NCBI GenBank assembly: GCA_023134715.1
Contig: JAGLUP010000003.1
Coordinates: 62,001-126,000 of the forward strand
Source of the DNA: Candidatus Parcubacteria bacterium
Lineage (GTDB): Bacteria; Patescibacteriota; Minisyncoccia; Minisyncoccales; JAGLUP01
DNA length: 64,000 nt
Direction: 5' to 3'
Shown here: piece after piece, positions 24,618 to 35,630 of the stretch
Layout of the letters: each line of letters begins with the position of its first letter
Numbering within the stretch: the stretch's first letter is position 1
The notes under the pieces: generated by a model
Database searches by the model: none
What the model was told of the DNA's origin: nothing
The model's input: the letters and a program-made list of their open reading frames with translations, nothing else
Program-made: the position numbers and the translations under genes

Positions 24618-26915
24618 TTATTTTAAAGTTTTCAAAAATTCCTCTACATTTGGTTTGCTTTCCGGCGATAGTTCTATAACTTTTTGAGCTGCTTTGCGGG
24701 CGTTTTCATAATCTCCAACAGCTTGATAGCAGACAGCCAAAGAAGCCCAGTATTGAAAGTTTTCAGGTTCAAATTTTATTATTTTAGGATAAATTTCAAT
24801 TAAATCAGGATAGCTCTCAACTTTAATATAAGCGGAAACAAGTTGAGAAAGGGATTTATAGGACTCAAGAGCATAGCCCTGTTTTTTGGCAATTTTCAGA
24901 CATTCTTTTCCCTGCTTAATTTCTCCTAAATAAATCTGGGAAAGTCCTTTCAGTTGCCAGCATTCCGCAAAGTCAACGCTTATGTCAACGCATTCTCGCG
25001 CTTTTTCTTTTGCTTTTTGATATTCTCCGGTTAAAATATGGGTTTTAATCCAATCTTTAAAAATTTCCTGCCTTTTCGGCGACAAGGAATTGGCTCTTTC
25101 AAAATAATAATTTGCTTGTTGTTTAAGTTCTTTTTTATCAGCAATATCAATCAAATAATTAGTGTAAATACCTAAAAACCACCAATTTCGAGTATAATTT
25201 GGTTGAATTTCAGTATTTTCTTTAAGCGCTTGAATCGCTTTCTCAATTAATTCCTTTTTTTTGTTTTTGTCAGATTCTTTATCAAAACAGCTATTAATAA
25301 TATCAATATATTCCAGACGGACATGGCTGTCTATGATGCTGTGTTGAAGCAAGCTCTTCTCCATTATGGCTAAAGCGTTGGGACAATTTTCCGCTCTTAT
25401 TTCCCATAAAGCTAATTTTATTTCCTTATTAATCTGTAATGGTTTTAAGTTATAATTCCAATTAAACCAAATTAGCCCGATAAATAAAACAAAAATTATG
25501 AGCATATTCGCCCGTCCATAACGCTTCGCGTAATGTTGCGGGTAAACATCATTCGTATCACATTGTATTAGATGCAGAGAATAGGCAATCAATAAAAATG
25601 AAATAATATAGCTTGAATATGAATCAAAGCTGAAAAAATTAGCTGTAAGATAAGCCAAAAAAGCTGCCTGAATTCCATGATAAATAATCGTTTTATTCGG
25701 GTTTTCTTTTTTTCTTTTTTGCAGCTGCCAAAACAGAGTTCCAAACAATAGAAGATAAATAATCAGAGCAGGAATTCCGGAGCAGACACTTATTTCAAAG
25801 ACAAAATTATGAGCTCTGTCCCACCAGCCAGTGCCTCCATTGATTTCTGTTTTAGTAATATTGGGGATAGATGGGTCGTAATGTTTATCAAATCCAATAG
25901 AAAAATTTTCTGGCCCATATCCTAAAATTGGTTTTTCTTCTAATGCTTTTAAGGCAACCTTCCAGCCAGAAGATCTGCTGCTTATACTAGAGAAAGCTGT
26001 TTCAATTGAGAGGGGCCGTGTTATTATATTTTGCAAGATAGGTATTTCTTGTATAAATTGCGGCAATTCTGGCTGTTTATTTAGCCAATAGCTTCCCAAA
26101 ATTCCTAAAATTAGAATAAGTCCTACAGAAATTTTTAGAAAGTTGAATTTTTTTTTAAGATGGGAGGCAGGTAAGTAAAAAAAGAAAAAATAAGAGAAAC
26201 CTACGATTAATCCTAAATAAGCGGCGCGAGTAAGCGTAATGGAAATAACATAAAAAAATAATCCCGCGCAAAAAAGATAAAATAAGGATTTTTTGTTCCT
26301 TTTTTGGATTGCGAAAGAAATAGCCAAAAAAATCAGAAGCAAAAGATAGATTGCCAGAAACGAAGGCGCTCCAGTGGTAGAAGAAGGGCGCCAGGAGACA
26401 GAGATTAAAATGTCGCTAAAGAGACCAAGTTGTTGGAAAATAGCAGCCAGAGAAACGAGAAAGCCAATAATAAAGGCAAAATTCCAGATTTTTTGCCAGT
26501 CATGCTTTTTTAAAATTAAAAAAGCCAAAATAGCAAAGAAAATATAAAAAGCAAAATTTAAAAATCCGCCAGCCCGATAGGGTGAACCAAAAAAACTGAA
26601 ATAAGAATCTTGAGAAAAGATAGTGGCTAAGAAAAAAGTTCCCAAAAGAGAAACAAGGAGCCAGAAACTAAGGAAAACTTTACTTTTTGGCTGTAATAGA
26701 TTCTTTACGGTCAAGAGAAAATTTTCATTATTTTTTTTAAATAGAGCTTGGCAAATAAAAACAAAAAGCATTATGGAAAAAATAATCCGGAACACAATTG
26801 TTTTTCCCCAGTCAGGAGGGGAGAACCAAGGCGGAATATTAAGAAGCGGCAGAGCCAATATCAAGCAAAAACCAATCAAGTAAAACCATCTTAATTTAGA
26901 GTTTTTGATTTCCAT
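24618..26915 (-). CDS. O-antigen ligase/polymerase family membrane protein with TPR domain
   Basis: A 765-residue protein. About 11-12 membrane helices cover residues 10-490, with the Wzy_C-type large outer loop (about 290-380) containing RSSGWKVALKALEEKPILGYGPENF and WDRAHNFVFEI. TPR-like helices occupy 520-765, including FEPENFQYWASLAVCYQAVGDYENARKAAQKV. The family polymerises glycans, or ligates them to lipid A or proteins; with no LPS genes here, protein glycosylation or polymerisation is more likely. A palindromic element (25511-25542) encodes the hydrophilic stretch YPQHYAKRYGRA at about 458-469, just before the helix starting MLIIFVLF. A TATTAT box ends 8 nt before the ATG. Confidence 0.82.
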   Translation of the reverse strand: MEIKNSKLRWFYLIGFCLILALPLLNIPPWFSPPDWGKTIVFRIIFSIMLFVFICQALFKKNNENFLLTVKNLLQPKSKVFLSFWLLVSLLGTFFLATIFSQDSYFSFFGSPYRAGGFLNFAFYIFFAILAFLILKKHDWQKIWNFAFIIGFLVSLAAIFQQLGLFSDILISVSWRPSSTTGAPSFLAIYLLLLIFLAISFAIQKRNKKSLFYLFCAGLFFYVISITLTRAAYLGLIVGFSYFFFFYLPASHLKKKFNFLKISVGLILILGILGSYWLNKQPELPQFIQEIPILQNIITRPLSIETAFSSISSRSSGWKVALKALEEKPILGYGPENFSIGFDKHYDPSIPNITKTEINGGTGWWDRAHNFVFEISVCSGIPALIIYLLLFGTLFWQLQKRKKENPNKTIIYHGIQAAFLAYLTANFFSFDSYSSYIISFLLIAYSLHLIQCDTNDVYPQHYAKRYGRANMLIIFVLFIGLIWFNWNYNLKPLQINKEIKLALWEIRAENCPNALAIMEKSLLQHSIIDSHVRLEYIDIINSCFDKESDKNKKKELIEKAIQALKENTEIQPNYTRNWWFLGIYTNYLIDIADKKELKQQANYYFERANSLSPKRQEIFKDWIKTHILTGEYQKAKEKARECVDISVDFAECWQLKGLSQIYLGEIKQGKECLKIAKKQGYALESYKSLSQLVSAYIKVESYPDLIEIYPKIIKFEPENFQYWASLAVCYQAVGDYENARKAAQKVIELSPESKPNVEEFLKTLK
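25511..25542. repeat. Palindromic element inside the ligase gene
   Basis: On the plus strand: CCCG, tc, CAT, a, ACGC, ttc, GCGT, a, ATG, ttg, CGGG. Three nested paired blocks with small symmetric interruptions make a 32-nt hairpin whose GC content contrasts with the gene. The frame is maintained. Confidence 0.6.
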
Positions 26916-26977
26916 ACAATTTTATAATACAATAAAAACTAATTTAGTTCTATACCACTGGTTCTTATTGACACCTA

Positions 26978-27006
26978 TTGACACTTCTTTTGGATTGGTC
27001 TAATAT
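26978..27006 (+). promoter_or_regulatory. Consensus leaderless promoter at the head of the glycan cluster
   Basis: TTGACA (26978-26983), exactly 17 nt, TAATAT (27001-27006), then exactly 6 nt to ATG 27013. This is the clearest leaderless arrangement of the window. An extra TTGACA lies 10 nt upstream. Confidence 0.85.
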
Positions 27007-27012
27007 AGAGTA

Positions 27013-27258
27013 ATGAAAGAAATAAAACCAAATCAAGTTTATACTACACAAGAGGCGCAGGATTTTTTGAAAATAAGCAACAGCACTATTAAACGTCATT
27101 TGAAGAGTGGGATTATTCAAGCGAATAAAGTCGGCGGCAGATACAGGATTTTAGGAGCCGAGCTTTTAAATTTGGTTTCGCCACAAGCGGAAAAAGGCGC
27201 GACAATAGTATACCGCGATTTAAAAGAAAAAGTCGGACAAACTATTAAAAATTGGTAA
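27013..27258 (+). CDS. Small excisionase/MerR-like DNA-binding protein
   Basis: An 81-residue protein with a helix-turn-helix of the HTH_17/excisionase type: VYTTQEAQDFLKISNSTIKRHLKSG, followed by a wing-like KVGGRYRILGAEL. The short C-terminal tail is of unknown role. Although this family includes phage excisionases, no integrase or phage gene is near. Being first gene after a strong promoter and 16 nt before the UDP-sugar dehydrogenase, it is more likely a regulator of the glycan cluster; this is inference. Confidence 0.75.
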   Translation: MKEIKPNQVYTTQEAQDFLKISNSTIKRHLKSGIIQANKVGGRYRILGAELLNLVSPQAEKGATIVYRDLKEKVGQTIKNW

Positions 27259-27274
27259 TTTTTAATCAAATTTT

Positions 27275-28597
27275 ATGAAATTAGAGGAATTAATTAAAGA
27301 GAAGAAAGCAAAAGTATCAGTAGTTGGATTGGGCTATGTCGGCTTGCCAACTGCAGTAGAAATAGCAAAAGCTGGTTATCAGGTTTTTGGCATTGATATT
27401 AAAAAACAAAAAATTGACCAGATAAATAAAGGAATTTCTTATATCTCTGATATTTCTTCTGAAAATCTTAAAAAAATAGTAGATTCTGAAAAATTAAAAG
27501 CTTTTAATACTTATGAATCATTAAAAAAATCTGACATTATTTTAATTTGTATTCCTACACCATTGGATAAAAATAAAATTCCTGACCTTGTTTATGTTAA
27601 AGCTGTTGCAGAAAAAATTGCTCAAAATTTACGAAAAGAACAGCTTATTATTTTAGAAAGTAGCACTTATCCTGGAACAACAAAAGAAGTTATTTTGCCA
27701 TTGCTTCGCGAAACAGGACTAAAAGAGGGCAAGGATTTCTTTTTAGCTTATTCACCGGAGAGAATAGATCCAGGAAATAAAAAATATAAATTTAAAGACA
27801 TATCAAGAGTGGCAGGAGGAACAACCAAAGAATGTGTTAATCTTGCTGTTAAGTTTTATCAAAGCTTTATAAAAGCTCAAATATTTCCGTTAAGTTCTTG
27901 TGAAGCAGCTGAAATGACTAAAGTTCTTGAAAATACTTTTCGTTTAGTTAATATTTCTATGATTAATGAATTAGCTCTTTTGTGTGATAAAATGAAAATT
28001 GATATTTGGGAGGTAATTGAAGCGGCAAAAACAAAGCCGTATGGCTTTCAAGCATTTTATCCTTCGCCGAAAGTAGGGGGTCATTGCATTCCATTGGACC
28101 CTTTTTATCTTTCATGGAAAGCAAAAGAATATAATTTTTGGGCAAAATTTATTGATTTAGCAGGAGAAATTAATGAGCAAATGCCTCATTTTGTGATGAC
28201 AAAAATTAATTATGTTTTGAATAAGCAGGAAAAACCAGTTAGAGGTTCAAAATTTTTGGTTTGGGGGGTGGCTTATAAAAAAGATATTAATGATTATAGA
28301 GAATCAGCGGCTTGCAATATAATTTGGGATCTTTTACGAAAAGGCGCCGAAGTTGATTATTTTGATCCTTATGTCAAAAAATTTGAACTTAAAAATCACC
28401 GATTTAAAAATGATATTTTATTAGAATCGATTGAATATTCTCCAAAAATTTTAAAAAATTATGATTGTGTTGTAATCTTAACAGACCATTCTGGCTTTGA
28501 TTATAATGAGGTTGCTGAAAATTCAAAATTAATAATTGACACTAGAAATGCTATAAAATCAAGAAATTATAAGAATATTTATCGCTTCGGAGATTAA
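27275..28597 (+). CDS. UDP-sugar dehydrogenase (WecC/UDP-GlcNAc/ManNAc dehydrogenase family)
   Basis: A 440-residue NAD-dependent four-electron oxidase that converts a UDP-hexose to the uronic acid. The N-terminal Rossmann motif is VVGLGYVGLPTAVEIAKAGY, followed by LESSTYPGTTKEV and YSPERIDPGN. The catalytic Cys lies in GGHCIPLDPFYLSWKA (about residue 271), and the C-terminal domain has VAYKKDINDYRESAA. The sequence groups with the UDP-N-acetylhexosamine dehydrogenases (WecC, WbpA, Tvi) more than with UDP-glucose dehydrogenase, by eye. It supplies an acidic sugar to the glycan. Confidence 0.88.
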   Translation: MKLEELIKEKKAKVSVVGLGYVGLPTAVEIAKAGYQVFGIDIKKQKIDQINKGISYISDISSENLKKIVDSEKLKAFNTYESLKKSDIILICIPTPLDKNKIPDLVYVKAVAEKIAQNLRKEQLIILESSTYPGTTKEVILPLLRETGLKEGKDFFLAYSPERIDPGNKKYKFKDISRVAGGTTKECVNLAVKFYQSFIKAQIFPLSSCEAAEMTKVLENTFRLVNISMINELALLCDKMKIDIWEVIEAAKTKPYGFQAFYPSPKVGGHCIPLDPFYLSWKAKEYNFWAKFIDLAGEINEQMPHFVMTKINYVLNKQEKPVRGSKFLVWGVAYKKDINDYRESAACNIIWDLLRKGAEVDYFDPYVKKFELKNHRFKNDILLESIEYSPKILKNYDCVVILTDHSGFDYNEVAENSKLIIDTRNAIKSRNYKNIYRFGD

Positions 28598-28615
28598 ATT
28601 AAAATTATTTTATTT

Positions 28616-29599
28616 ATGGATAAACCAAAAAAAGCGTTGATTACAGGAATTACGGGGCAGGACGGTTCTTATTTAGCAGAGCTTCTTTTAGATAAGGGCT
28701 ATGAAGTTCATGGAATAATTCGGCGAGCCAGCACTTTTAATACCGGCAGAATTGACCATTTATATCAAGATCCTCATATTAACGGAGTGAAGATGTTTTT
28801 GCATTACGGCGACCTTTCTGATACAGGAAATATTGAAAAATTAATTAATCAAATCAAGCCGGATGAAATTTATCATTTAGCCGCGCAAAGTCATGTCCGG
28901 GTGAGTTTTGATATGCCATTATATACTGCTAATGTCGGCGGATTGGGAACATTAAGAATTCTTGAAGCGATTAAAAACTCCGGTTTGCCTATAAAATTTT
29001 ATCAAGCGTCATCTTCGGAAATGTTTGGCGCTTCGCCGCCTCCTCAAAATGAAGAAACGCCTTTTCATCCGAGAAGTCCTTACGCTTGCGCTAAAGTTTT
29101 TGCTTATAATATTACTCGGTTATATAGGGAAGCGTATGGAATTTTTGCCTGCAACGGCGTGCTTTTCAATCATGAAAGTCAACGTCGCGGAGAGACCTTT
29201 GTTACCCGAAAAATTACTCGAGGAATTGCCAGAATTAAAGCAGGGCTTGATAAAAAGATTTATTTGGGAAACTTAGACGCTAAAAGGGATTGGGGGCACG
29301 CGCCTGAATTTGTTGAGGCAATGCATTTAATGCTTCAGCAAGAAAAGCCAGATGATTTTGTGATTGCCACAGGAGAGGCGTATTCAGTAAAAGAGTTTTT
29401 ACAAGAGGCATTCAGATATAGCGGCTTAGGCGATTGGCAAAAATATGTAGAAATTGACCCTCGTTATTTTAGGCCGGCTGAAGTAAACGCTTTAATCGGC
29501 GACGCTTCAAAAGCAAAAGAAAAACTTGGCTGGGAATCCAAAACCAAATTTAAAGATTTAGTAAAAATAATGGTTGACGCCGACATAAAAAATATATAA
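28616..29599 (+). CDS. gmd: GDP-mannose 4,6-dehydratase
   Basis: A 327-residue extended short-chain dehydrogenase. [19 protein letters not shown] and [11 protein letters not shown] are the NADP-binding signatures of this enzyme. [11 protein letters not shown] and the catalytic Thr/Ser-Tyr-Lys set (SSSEMFG, SPYACAK) are present, and [16 protein letters not shown] is specific for Gmd. It produces GDP-4-keto-6-deoxymannose, the precursor of GDP-fucose made by fcl at 30819. The next gene, a GDP-mannose hydrolase-like Nudix, starts 2 nt after the stop. Confidence 0.94.
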   Translation: MDKPKKALITGITGQDGSYLAELLLDKGYEVHGIIRRASTFNTGRIDHLYQDPHINGVKMFLHYGDLSDTGNIEKLINQIKPDEIYHLAAQSHVRVSFDMPLYTANVGGLGTLRILEAIKNSGLPIKFYQASSSEMFGASPPPQNEETPFHPRSPYACAKVFAYNITRLYREAYGIFACNGVLFNHESQRRGETFVTRKITRGIARIKAGLDKKIYLGNLDAKRDWGHAPEFVEAMHLMLQQEKPDDFVIATGEAYSVKEFLQEAFRYSGLGDWQKYVEIDPRYFRPAEVNALIGDASKAKEKLGWESKTKFKDLVKIMVDADIKNI

Positions 29600-29600
29600 A

Positions 29601-30056
29601 ATGAGCAAAAATTTTATTCCTGAAAATTTGTATAAAAAAATTATCCATAATATTCCTTTATGCTGTATAGATATAGTTGTTAAAATGAATAATTCATTTC
29701 TTTTAATTAAGAGAACAGAGGAACCAGTAAAAAATAAATGGTGGTCTCCCGGAGGAAGAGTATTATTTAATGAAAAATTAGAAACAGCGGTAAAAAGAAA
29801 GCTTAAAGATGAGCTTAATATTAAAAGAATTAAAAATATTGAATTTTTAGGAACGCAAGAAATGAAATTTAAAAAAGGCGATTTTGGCAAGCCAGTTTTC
29901 TGCATCAGCAATGTATTTTTAGTTGAAATAGACAAAAAACAAGCAGATAATATTCAAATTGACAATACATCATCTGAATTTAGATGGTTTAACAGTATTC
30001 CAAAAAATATTCATCCATATTTAAAGAAAATTTTAAAAAAATCCCCATCTAAATAG
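29601..30056 (+). CDS. gmm: Nudix hydrolase, GDP-mannose mannosyl hydrolase-like
   Basis: A 151-residue protein. IPLCCIDIVVKMNNSFLLIKRTEEPVK is followed by WWSPGGRVLFNEKLETAV and a shortened Nudix helix (RKLKDELNI in place of REUXEEXGU). The loss of canonical acidic residues in that box, and the IPLxCxDIVV start, match the GDP-mannose mannosyl hydrolase subfamily. The enzyme would control GDP-mannose or GDP-fucose pools. It is tightly coupled to gmd (one base between stop and start). Confidence 0.75.
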   Translation: MSKNFIPENLYKKIIHNIPLCCIDIVVKMNNSFLLIKRTEEPVKNKWWSPGGRVLFNEKLETAVKRKLKDELNIKRIKNIEFLGTQEMKFKKGDFGKPVFCISNVFLVEIDKKQADNIQIDNTSSEFRWFNSIPKNIHPYLKKILKKSPSK

Positions 30057-30078
30057 ATGAGGACATAATAGTTTTACT

Positions 30079-30723
30079 TCACTGCAGGATGCCTAATTTA
30101 AGGAGTGCCTTATATGCGCAACAGACAGCGCTTGTTTCAACAAACATTCCAGAATCAAGAACTTTCATAAATTCGTTCAATGGCACTGGCAACATGGTAA
30201 TTTTTTCTTCTGCCGCATGGGTAGTATCGCTTATTTTTTCAAGTTCAGTAGCGAGCCAAAGGTGCGCTTTAAGTCCGTGAGAATTTACTGTTGCTCCCCT
30301 ATATTTGCCTGTTTCAATTATAACATAGCCCAGATATTTCCATTTCCCATTGCCATAGCCGGTTTCTTTTTGATAAAACTCTTTGGTTTTTTCCTGAATC
30401 AAGTCAAGCTCTGCTTCCTCGTCAATTTTACCAATTCCGCCGGGGGGAAGCTCCCAAGATGCTTGGTTCACTCCTGGCTTCCATTGAATCAGTGTTAATA
30501 CCTGATTATCAGCAGTTACTCCGAATGTCACACTCCAGCCAAAATGACGCAATATGTTGTAATAATCCATCATCTCGCCATTTACATTTCTGATTTGCTT
30601 AATCACCTTTCCGAAATAAGGAATTGTCTTCACAATTTCAGTTGACACAACCGGCCATTCCTTCAATCCATCCATTTCCATTATTTCCTTAGCTTTTCTT
30701 ACTATATCCTTTTCATTTTCCAT
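30079..30723 (-). CDS. Nudix-like hydrolase (ADP-ribose pyrophosphatase-like) with altered box
   Basis: A 214-residue protein. TLIQWKPGVNQASWELPPGG resembles the start of ADP-sugar pyrophosphatases. The Nudix box that follows is stretched and altered: between the first Glu and KEFYQKETGYG there are several extra residues and the REUXEE core is not intact. Function could be hydrolysis of a nucleotide-sugar, or the enzyme may be weakened. It is on the strand opposite to the cluster, sits between gmm and fcl, and has a perfect SD (AAAGGAGGT) before the ATG, unlike its neighbours. It is probably an insertion. Confidence 0.65.
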   Translation of the reverse strand: MENEKDIVRKAKEIMEMDGLKEWPVVSTEIVKTIPYFGKVIKQIRNVNGEMMDYYNILRHFGWSVTFGVTADNQVLTLIQWKPGVNQASWELPPGGIGKIDEEAELDLIQEKTKEFYQKETGYGNGKWKYLGYVIIETGKYRGATVNSHGLKAHLWLATELEKISDTTHAAEEKITMLPVPLNEFMKVLDSGMFVETSAVCCAYKALLKLGILQ

Positions 30724-30734
30724 TTTTATTTACC

Positions 30735-30743
30735 TCCTTTTCA
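30735..30743 (-). promoter_or_regulatory. Strong SD of the minus-strand Nudix gene
   Basis: AAAGGAGGT on the minus strand, about 8 nt before the ATG at 30723. The strength contrasts with the SD-less genes on both sides. Confidence 0.75.
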
Positions 30744-30803
30744 TTTTCCATTATTTTATTTTAAATGTGCGAATCAGCACTAAAAACTAACAAAATATAT
30801 TAA

Positions 30804-32486
<1,683 letters not shown>

Positions 32487-32490
<4 letters not shown>

Positions 32491-33800
32491 AAATTAACAA
32501 AGGAATCAAATTATGGAATAAAGCCAAGAAAATTATTCCAGGAGGAACCCAGTTGCTCTCAAAAAGATCTGAGTTGTTTTTACCAAATCAATGGCCTTCT
32601 TATTTTCAAAAAGCAAAGGGAGTAGAAGTTTGGGATTTAGACGGTAATAAATTTATTGATATGTCTATTATGGGAGTGGGAACCTGTATTTTAGGATATG
32701 CTGACGAAGATGTGAATAGAGCAGTTAAAAAAGTTATAGATGAGAGCTGTATATCTACCTTAAATTCTCCAGAAGAGGTAGAATTAGCAGAATTATTATT
32801 AAAACTGCATCCTTGGGCAAAAATGGCAAGATATGCAAGAACAGGAGGAGAGGCAATAGCAATGGCAATAAGAACAGGACGCGCTTTTACAGGCAGGGAC
32901 AAGGTCGCTTTTTGCGGTTATCATGGTTGGAGCGATTGGTATTTATCAGCCAACTTATCTAATAACAAAAACTTAGACGGACAGTTGCTGCCTGGTCTTG
33001 AGCCAGCCGGTGTTCCCAGATGTTTGAAAGGAACAGCAATTCCATTTAATTATAATAAGATTGAAGAACTTAAAAAAGTTACAAAGGAAAATAAAATTGG
33101 AGTTATCATAATGGAGCCGCGGAGAGAGCGTGGACCCGAAAAAGGTTTTTTGGAAGATGTCAGGAAAATTGCCGATAAAACTGGCGCGGTTTTAATTTTT
33201 GATGAAGTAACTACTGGCTGGCGGATGAATCTCGGGGGAATTCATAATCTTTATGGCGTTTTTCCGGATATTGTTATTTACGGCAAGGCGATAAGCAATG
33301 GTTTTCCAATGGCAGTGGTGGTAGGAAAAAAGAAAGTTATGGAGTTTTTTCAAAAAAGTTTTATCAGCAGCACTTACTGGACTGAAAGAATAGGACCTGT
33401 AGCAGCTATTACTACTATAAAAAAAATAAAAAAGCAAAATGTTCCTTCTCATTTAAATAAAATCGGGAATTTAATAAATGAGGGGTGGAGAAAATTAGCG
33501 GAAAAACACGATTTGAAAATAAATATAACAGGCATTCCTCCCTTAACAACCTTTATTTTTGATTATAAAAAAAATTCTCAAGCGTTGCATACTTTATTTA
33601 CTCAAGAAATGCTGGAAAGAGGATATTTAGCTTCAAAAAGCGTGTATGTTTCTTATAGCCATAATGAAAGACATATAAAAGAATATTTAGAGAACGTAGA
33701 CAAAGCATTTGAACTAATTAAAAATGGCATAGAGAAAGACAATATTCATAATTTACTTAAGGGACCCATTGCTCATACCGGATTTAAACGTTTAACTTAA
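32487..33800 (+). CDS. Class III aminotransferase (glutamate-1-semialdehyde aminomutase-like)
   Basis: A 437-residue PLP enzyme. The N-terminus WNKAKKIIPGGTQLLSKR and the region GNKFIDMSIMGVGTCILGY are GSA-aminomutase-like. The PLP region has GGEAIAMAIRTGRAFTGR, FDEVTTGWR and the Schiff-base Lys in YGKAISNGFPMAVV (about 264). Since no haem genes surround it and it is translationally coupled (ATGA) to the CMP-sugar synthetase, a role in amino-sugar or nonulosonate synthesis is more likely than tetrapyrrole synthesis. The substrate is unknown. Confidence 0.78.
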
Positions 33801-33819
33801 AGTTTAATTTTTATAAAAT

Positions 33820-34599
33820 ATGTTTAATTTTAAAAATAAAACAATTATTATTACTGGCGGCGCAGGATTAATTGGCAGCGCATTTTCAAAAGCATGCTCA
33901 AAACATTATGCGAATGTTGTTATCGTAGATATTGATGAAAAAAAAGGGGATAATTTAGTTAAAGAATTAAAAAAAGAGACCGGAAGTGAAAATATAATAT
34001 TCCAGAGATGCGATATTACAAGCATTAATGATATTCAAGATTTGATAAATATTACATTAAATAAATTCAAAACAATTGATGCGCTTATAAACAATGCATA
34101 TCCGAGAAACAAAAATTATGGCAGGAAATTTGAGGATGTCACTTATGGAGATTTTTGCGAAAATGTGAATATGCACCTTGGAGGATATTTCTTAATAACA
34201 AAAGAAATATCAAAAGTTATGATTAAACAGAATAATGGAAATATAATTAATATGGCTTCTATTTATGGATTTTCTGCTCCGGATTTTGAGATTTATAAAA
34301 AAACAAATATGACAATGCCTGTAGAATACGCAGCCATAAAAGGAGCCATAATAAATTTAACCAGGTATTTAGCGTCTTATTTAGGAAAGCATAATATTAG
34401 AGTGAATGCCATTTCTCCTGGCGGAGTTTTTAATAATCAGTCCCCAGAATTTGTTAAGAAATATTGTGAAAAAGTTGTTTTGGAAAAAAGAATGGCGAGC
34501 ACAGATGATTTGACAGGAGTTTTAGTGTTTTTATTGTCTGATGCTTCAAAATATATTACTGGACAGAATATTATAGTAGACGGAGGATTTACATTATAA
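33820..34599 (+). CDS. Short-chain dehydrogenase/reductase (PtmA-like)
   Basis: A 259-residue classical SDR. IIITGGAGLIGSAFSKAC is the cofactor motif. The Ser-Tyr-Lys triad lies in NMASIYG and VEYAAIKGAI, and the C-terminal VFLLSDASKYITGQNIIVDGG is family-typical. Placement after a CMP-sugar synthetase and aminotransferase resembles ptmA/ptmB arrangements of legionaminic-acid loci, so it may act on the nonulosonate precursor or on a modified sugar; this is inference. It is the last plus-strand gene before a minus-strand transporter. Confidence 0.82.
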   Translation: MFNFKNKTIIITGGAGLIGSAFSKACSKHYANVVIVDIDEKKGDNLVKELKKETGSENIIFQRCDITSINDIQDLINITLNKFKTIDALINNAYPRNKNYGRKFEDVTYGDFCENVNMHLGGYFLITKEISKVMIKQNNGNIINMASIYGFSAPDFEIYKKTNMTMPVEYAAIKGAIINLTRYLASYLGKHNIRVNAISPGGVFNNQSPEFVKKYCEKVVLEKRMASTDDLTGVLVFLLSDASKYITGQNIIVDGGFTL

Positions 34600-34656
34600 A
34601 AAAAGACGAGTTTTTTCTCGCCCATAAATTTTTGTTCTTTTTATCTCAGTAAAACT

Positions 34657-35526
34657 TTATCTTAGCAAAACCAGGATTGTTCCGATAATTCCTATTGTAA
34701 AACCAAACCACTCTTTTCTAGAAAGCCCCTTTCTTTCTTTAAAAATAGACCAACCCAGCAGGACTGGAATTATAGTAATAAACAGTCCTCGCAAAGGAAG
34801 CACCATGCTGACAGGACCTCCTAATTGGAAAGTCCAATAGAGAGCGAAAAGGGATCCCAGAATAGCCAAACTTAAAGGAAACACTAATAGGATTGTTTTT
34901 CTAGATGCTTGAAGTGGATTTTGTTTTTCTAATCTCAGAATTGGCAGGGCGCCCAAGAAAGCTCCTCCATACCATCCCATAAGAAAAGTTCCTTGAGAAA
35001 CAGTAAAAGAAAACAACTTCATTAAGAAACCGGCCACTCCGAAAATTAGAATCATCGCTAAGGTAAATAAGAACCACTTTTTATTGAAAATTTCCTTTAT
35101 TTTTCCATCATTGCCTGTTGATGACCGGAAAAGCCAAATTGCTGAGAAACAAAGTGCTGCCCCTAAGATTAATTGGATATTCCAGAGATTAATTTCTCCC
35201 AAGAATATCATTGCTAATCCTATCGCCGTAACTTCCATTAAGGGAAAAAATAAAACGGTTTTACTAAGACTTATATCAAATGCTCGCCACTGACAGTAGT
35301 TTCCAAAGGTATTTATAAATCCCACTGCTCCTATCAGAATAATCACAGAATTTATATTGCCTTTTTCTGAAAACAGGAAGAACAAGATTGATAGACTAAC
35401 ACAAAATAGATACTGATAAAATATTCCTATGGCTTTTTTAGGCAGTTTGTCAGTGATTACTTTCGTTAAAACCACGCTAACGGTATTTATGACTACCAAT
35501 AGCCCCAAAGCTAATTGCCAATACAT
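34657..35526 (-). CDS. EamA/DMT-family transporter
   Basis: A 289-residue protein with about ten membrane helices in two repeats of five, typical of EamA transporters: a first half with FINTFGNYCQWRAFDISLSKTVLFFPLMEV and a second half ending LGWSIFKERKGLSRKEWFG plus GIIGTILVLL. The family moves metabolites and some members move lipid-linked sugars. Substrate unknown. It is inserted opposite to the cluster direction and has a strong SD (GGGGTGAT) 5 nt from the ATG, unlike its neighbours. Confidence 0.82.
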   Translation of the reverse strand: MYWQLALGLLVVINTVSVVLTKVITDKLPKKAIGIFYQYLFCVSLSILFFLFSEKGNINSVIILIGAVGFINTFGNYCQWRAFDISLSKTVLFFPLMEVTAIGLAMIFLGEINLWNIQLILGAALCFSAIWLFRSSTGNDGKIKEIFNKKWFLFTLAMILIFGVAGFLMKLFSFTVSQGTFLMGWYGGAFLGALPILRLEKQNPLQASRKTILLVFPLSLAILGSLFALYWTFQLGGPVSMVLPLRGLFITIIPVLLGWSIFKERKGLSRKEWFGFTIGIIGTILVLLR

Positions 35527-35630
35527 TTTTAATCACCCCATATTTGTTTTAAATTTTTAATTTACTGTAATGCAATATAATAACATAAATTAATAAAAAG
35601 TCAACAAATTTAATTTAATTTTTAAAAATA

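Noticed and set aside
27013-27258. Phage excisionase
   Set aside because: No integrase, attachment repeats or phage genes nearby; the helix-turn-helix protein fits a cluster regulator better.
30043-30062. Terminator after gmm
   Set aside because: CATCT/AGATG makes only five pairs with no T-run; too weak to call.
34605-34619. Terminator after the SDR gene
   Set aside because: CGAG/CTCG around six Ts gives only four pairs and no downstream T-run next to the stem.
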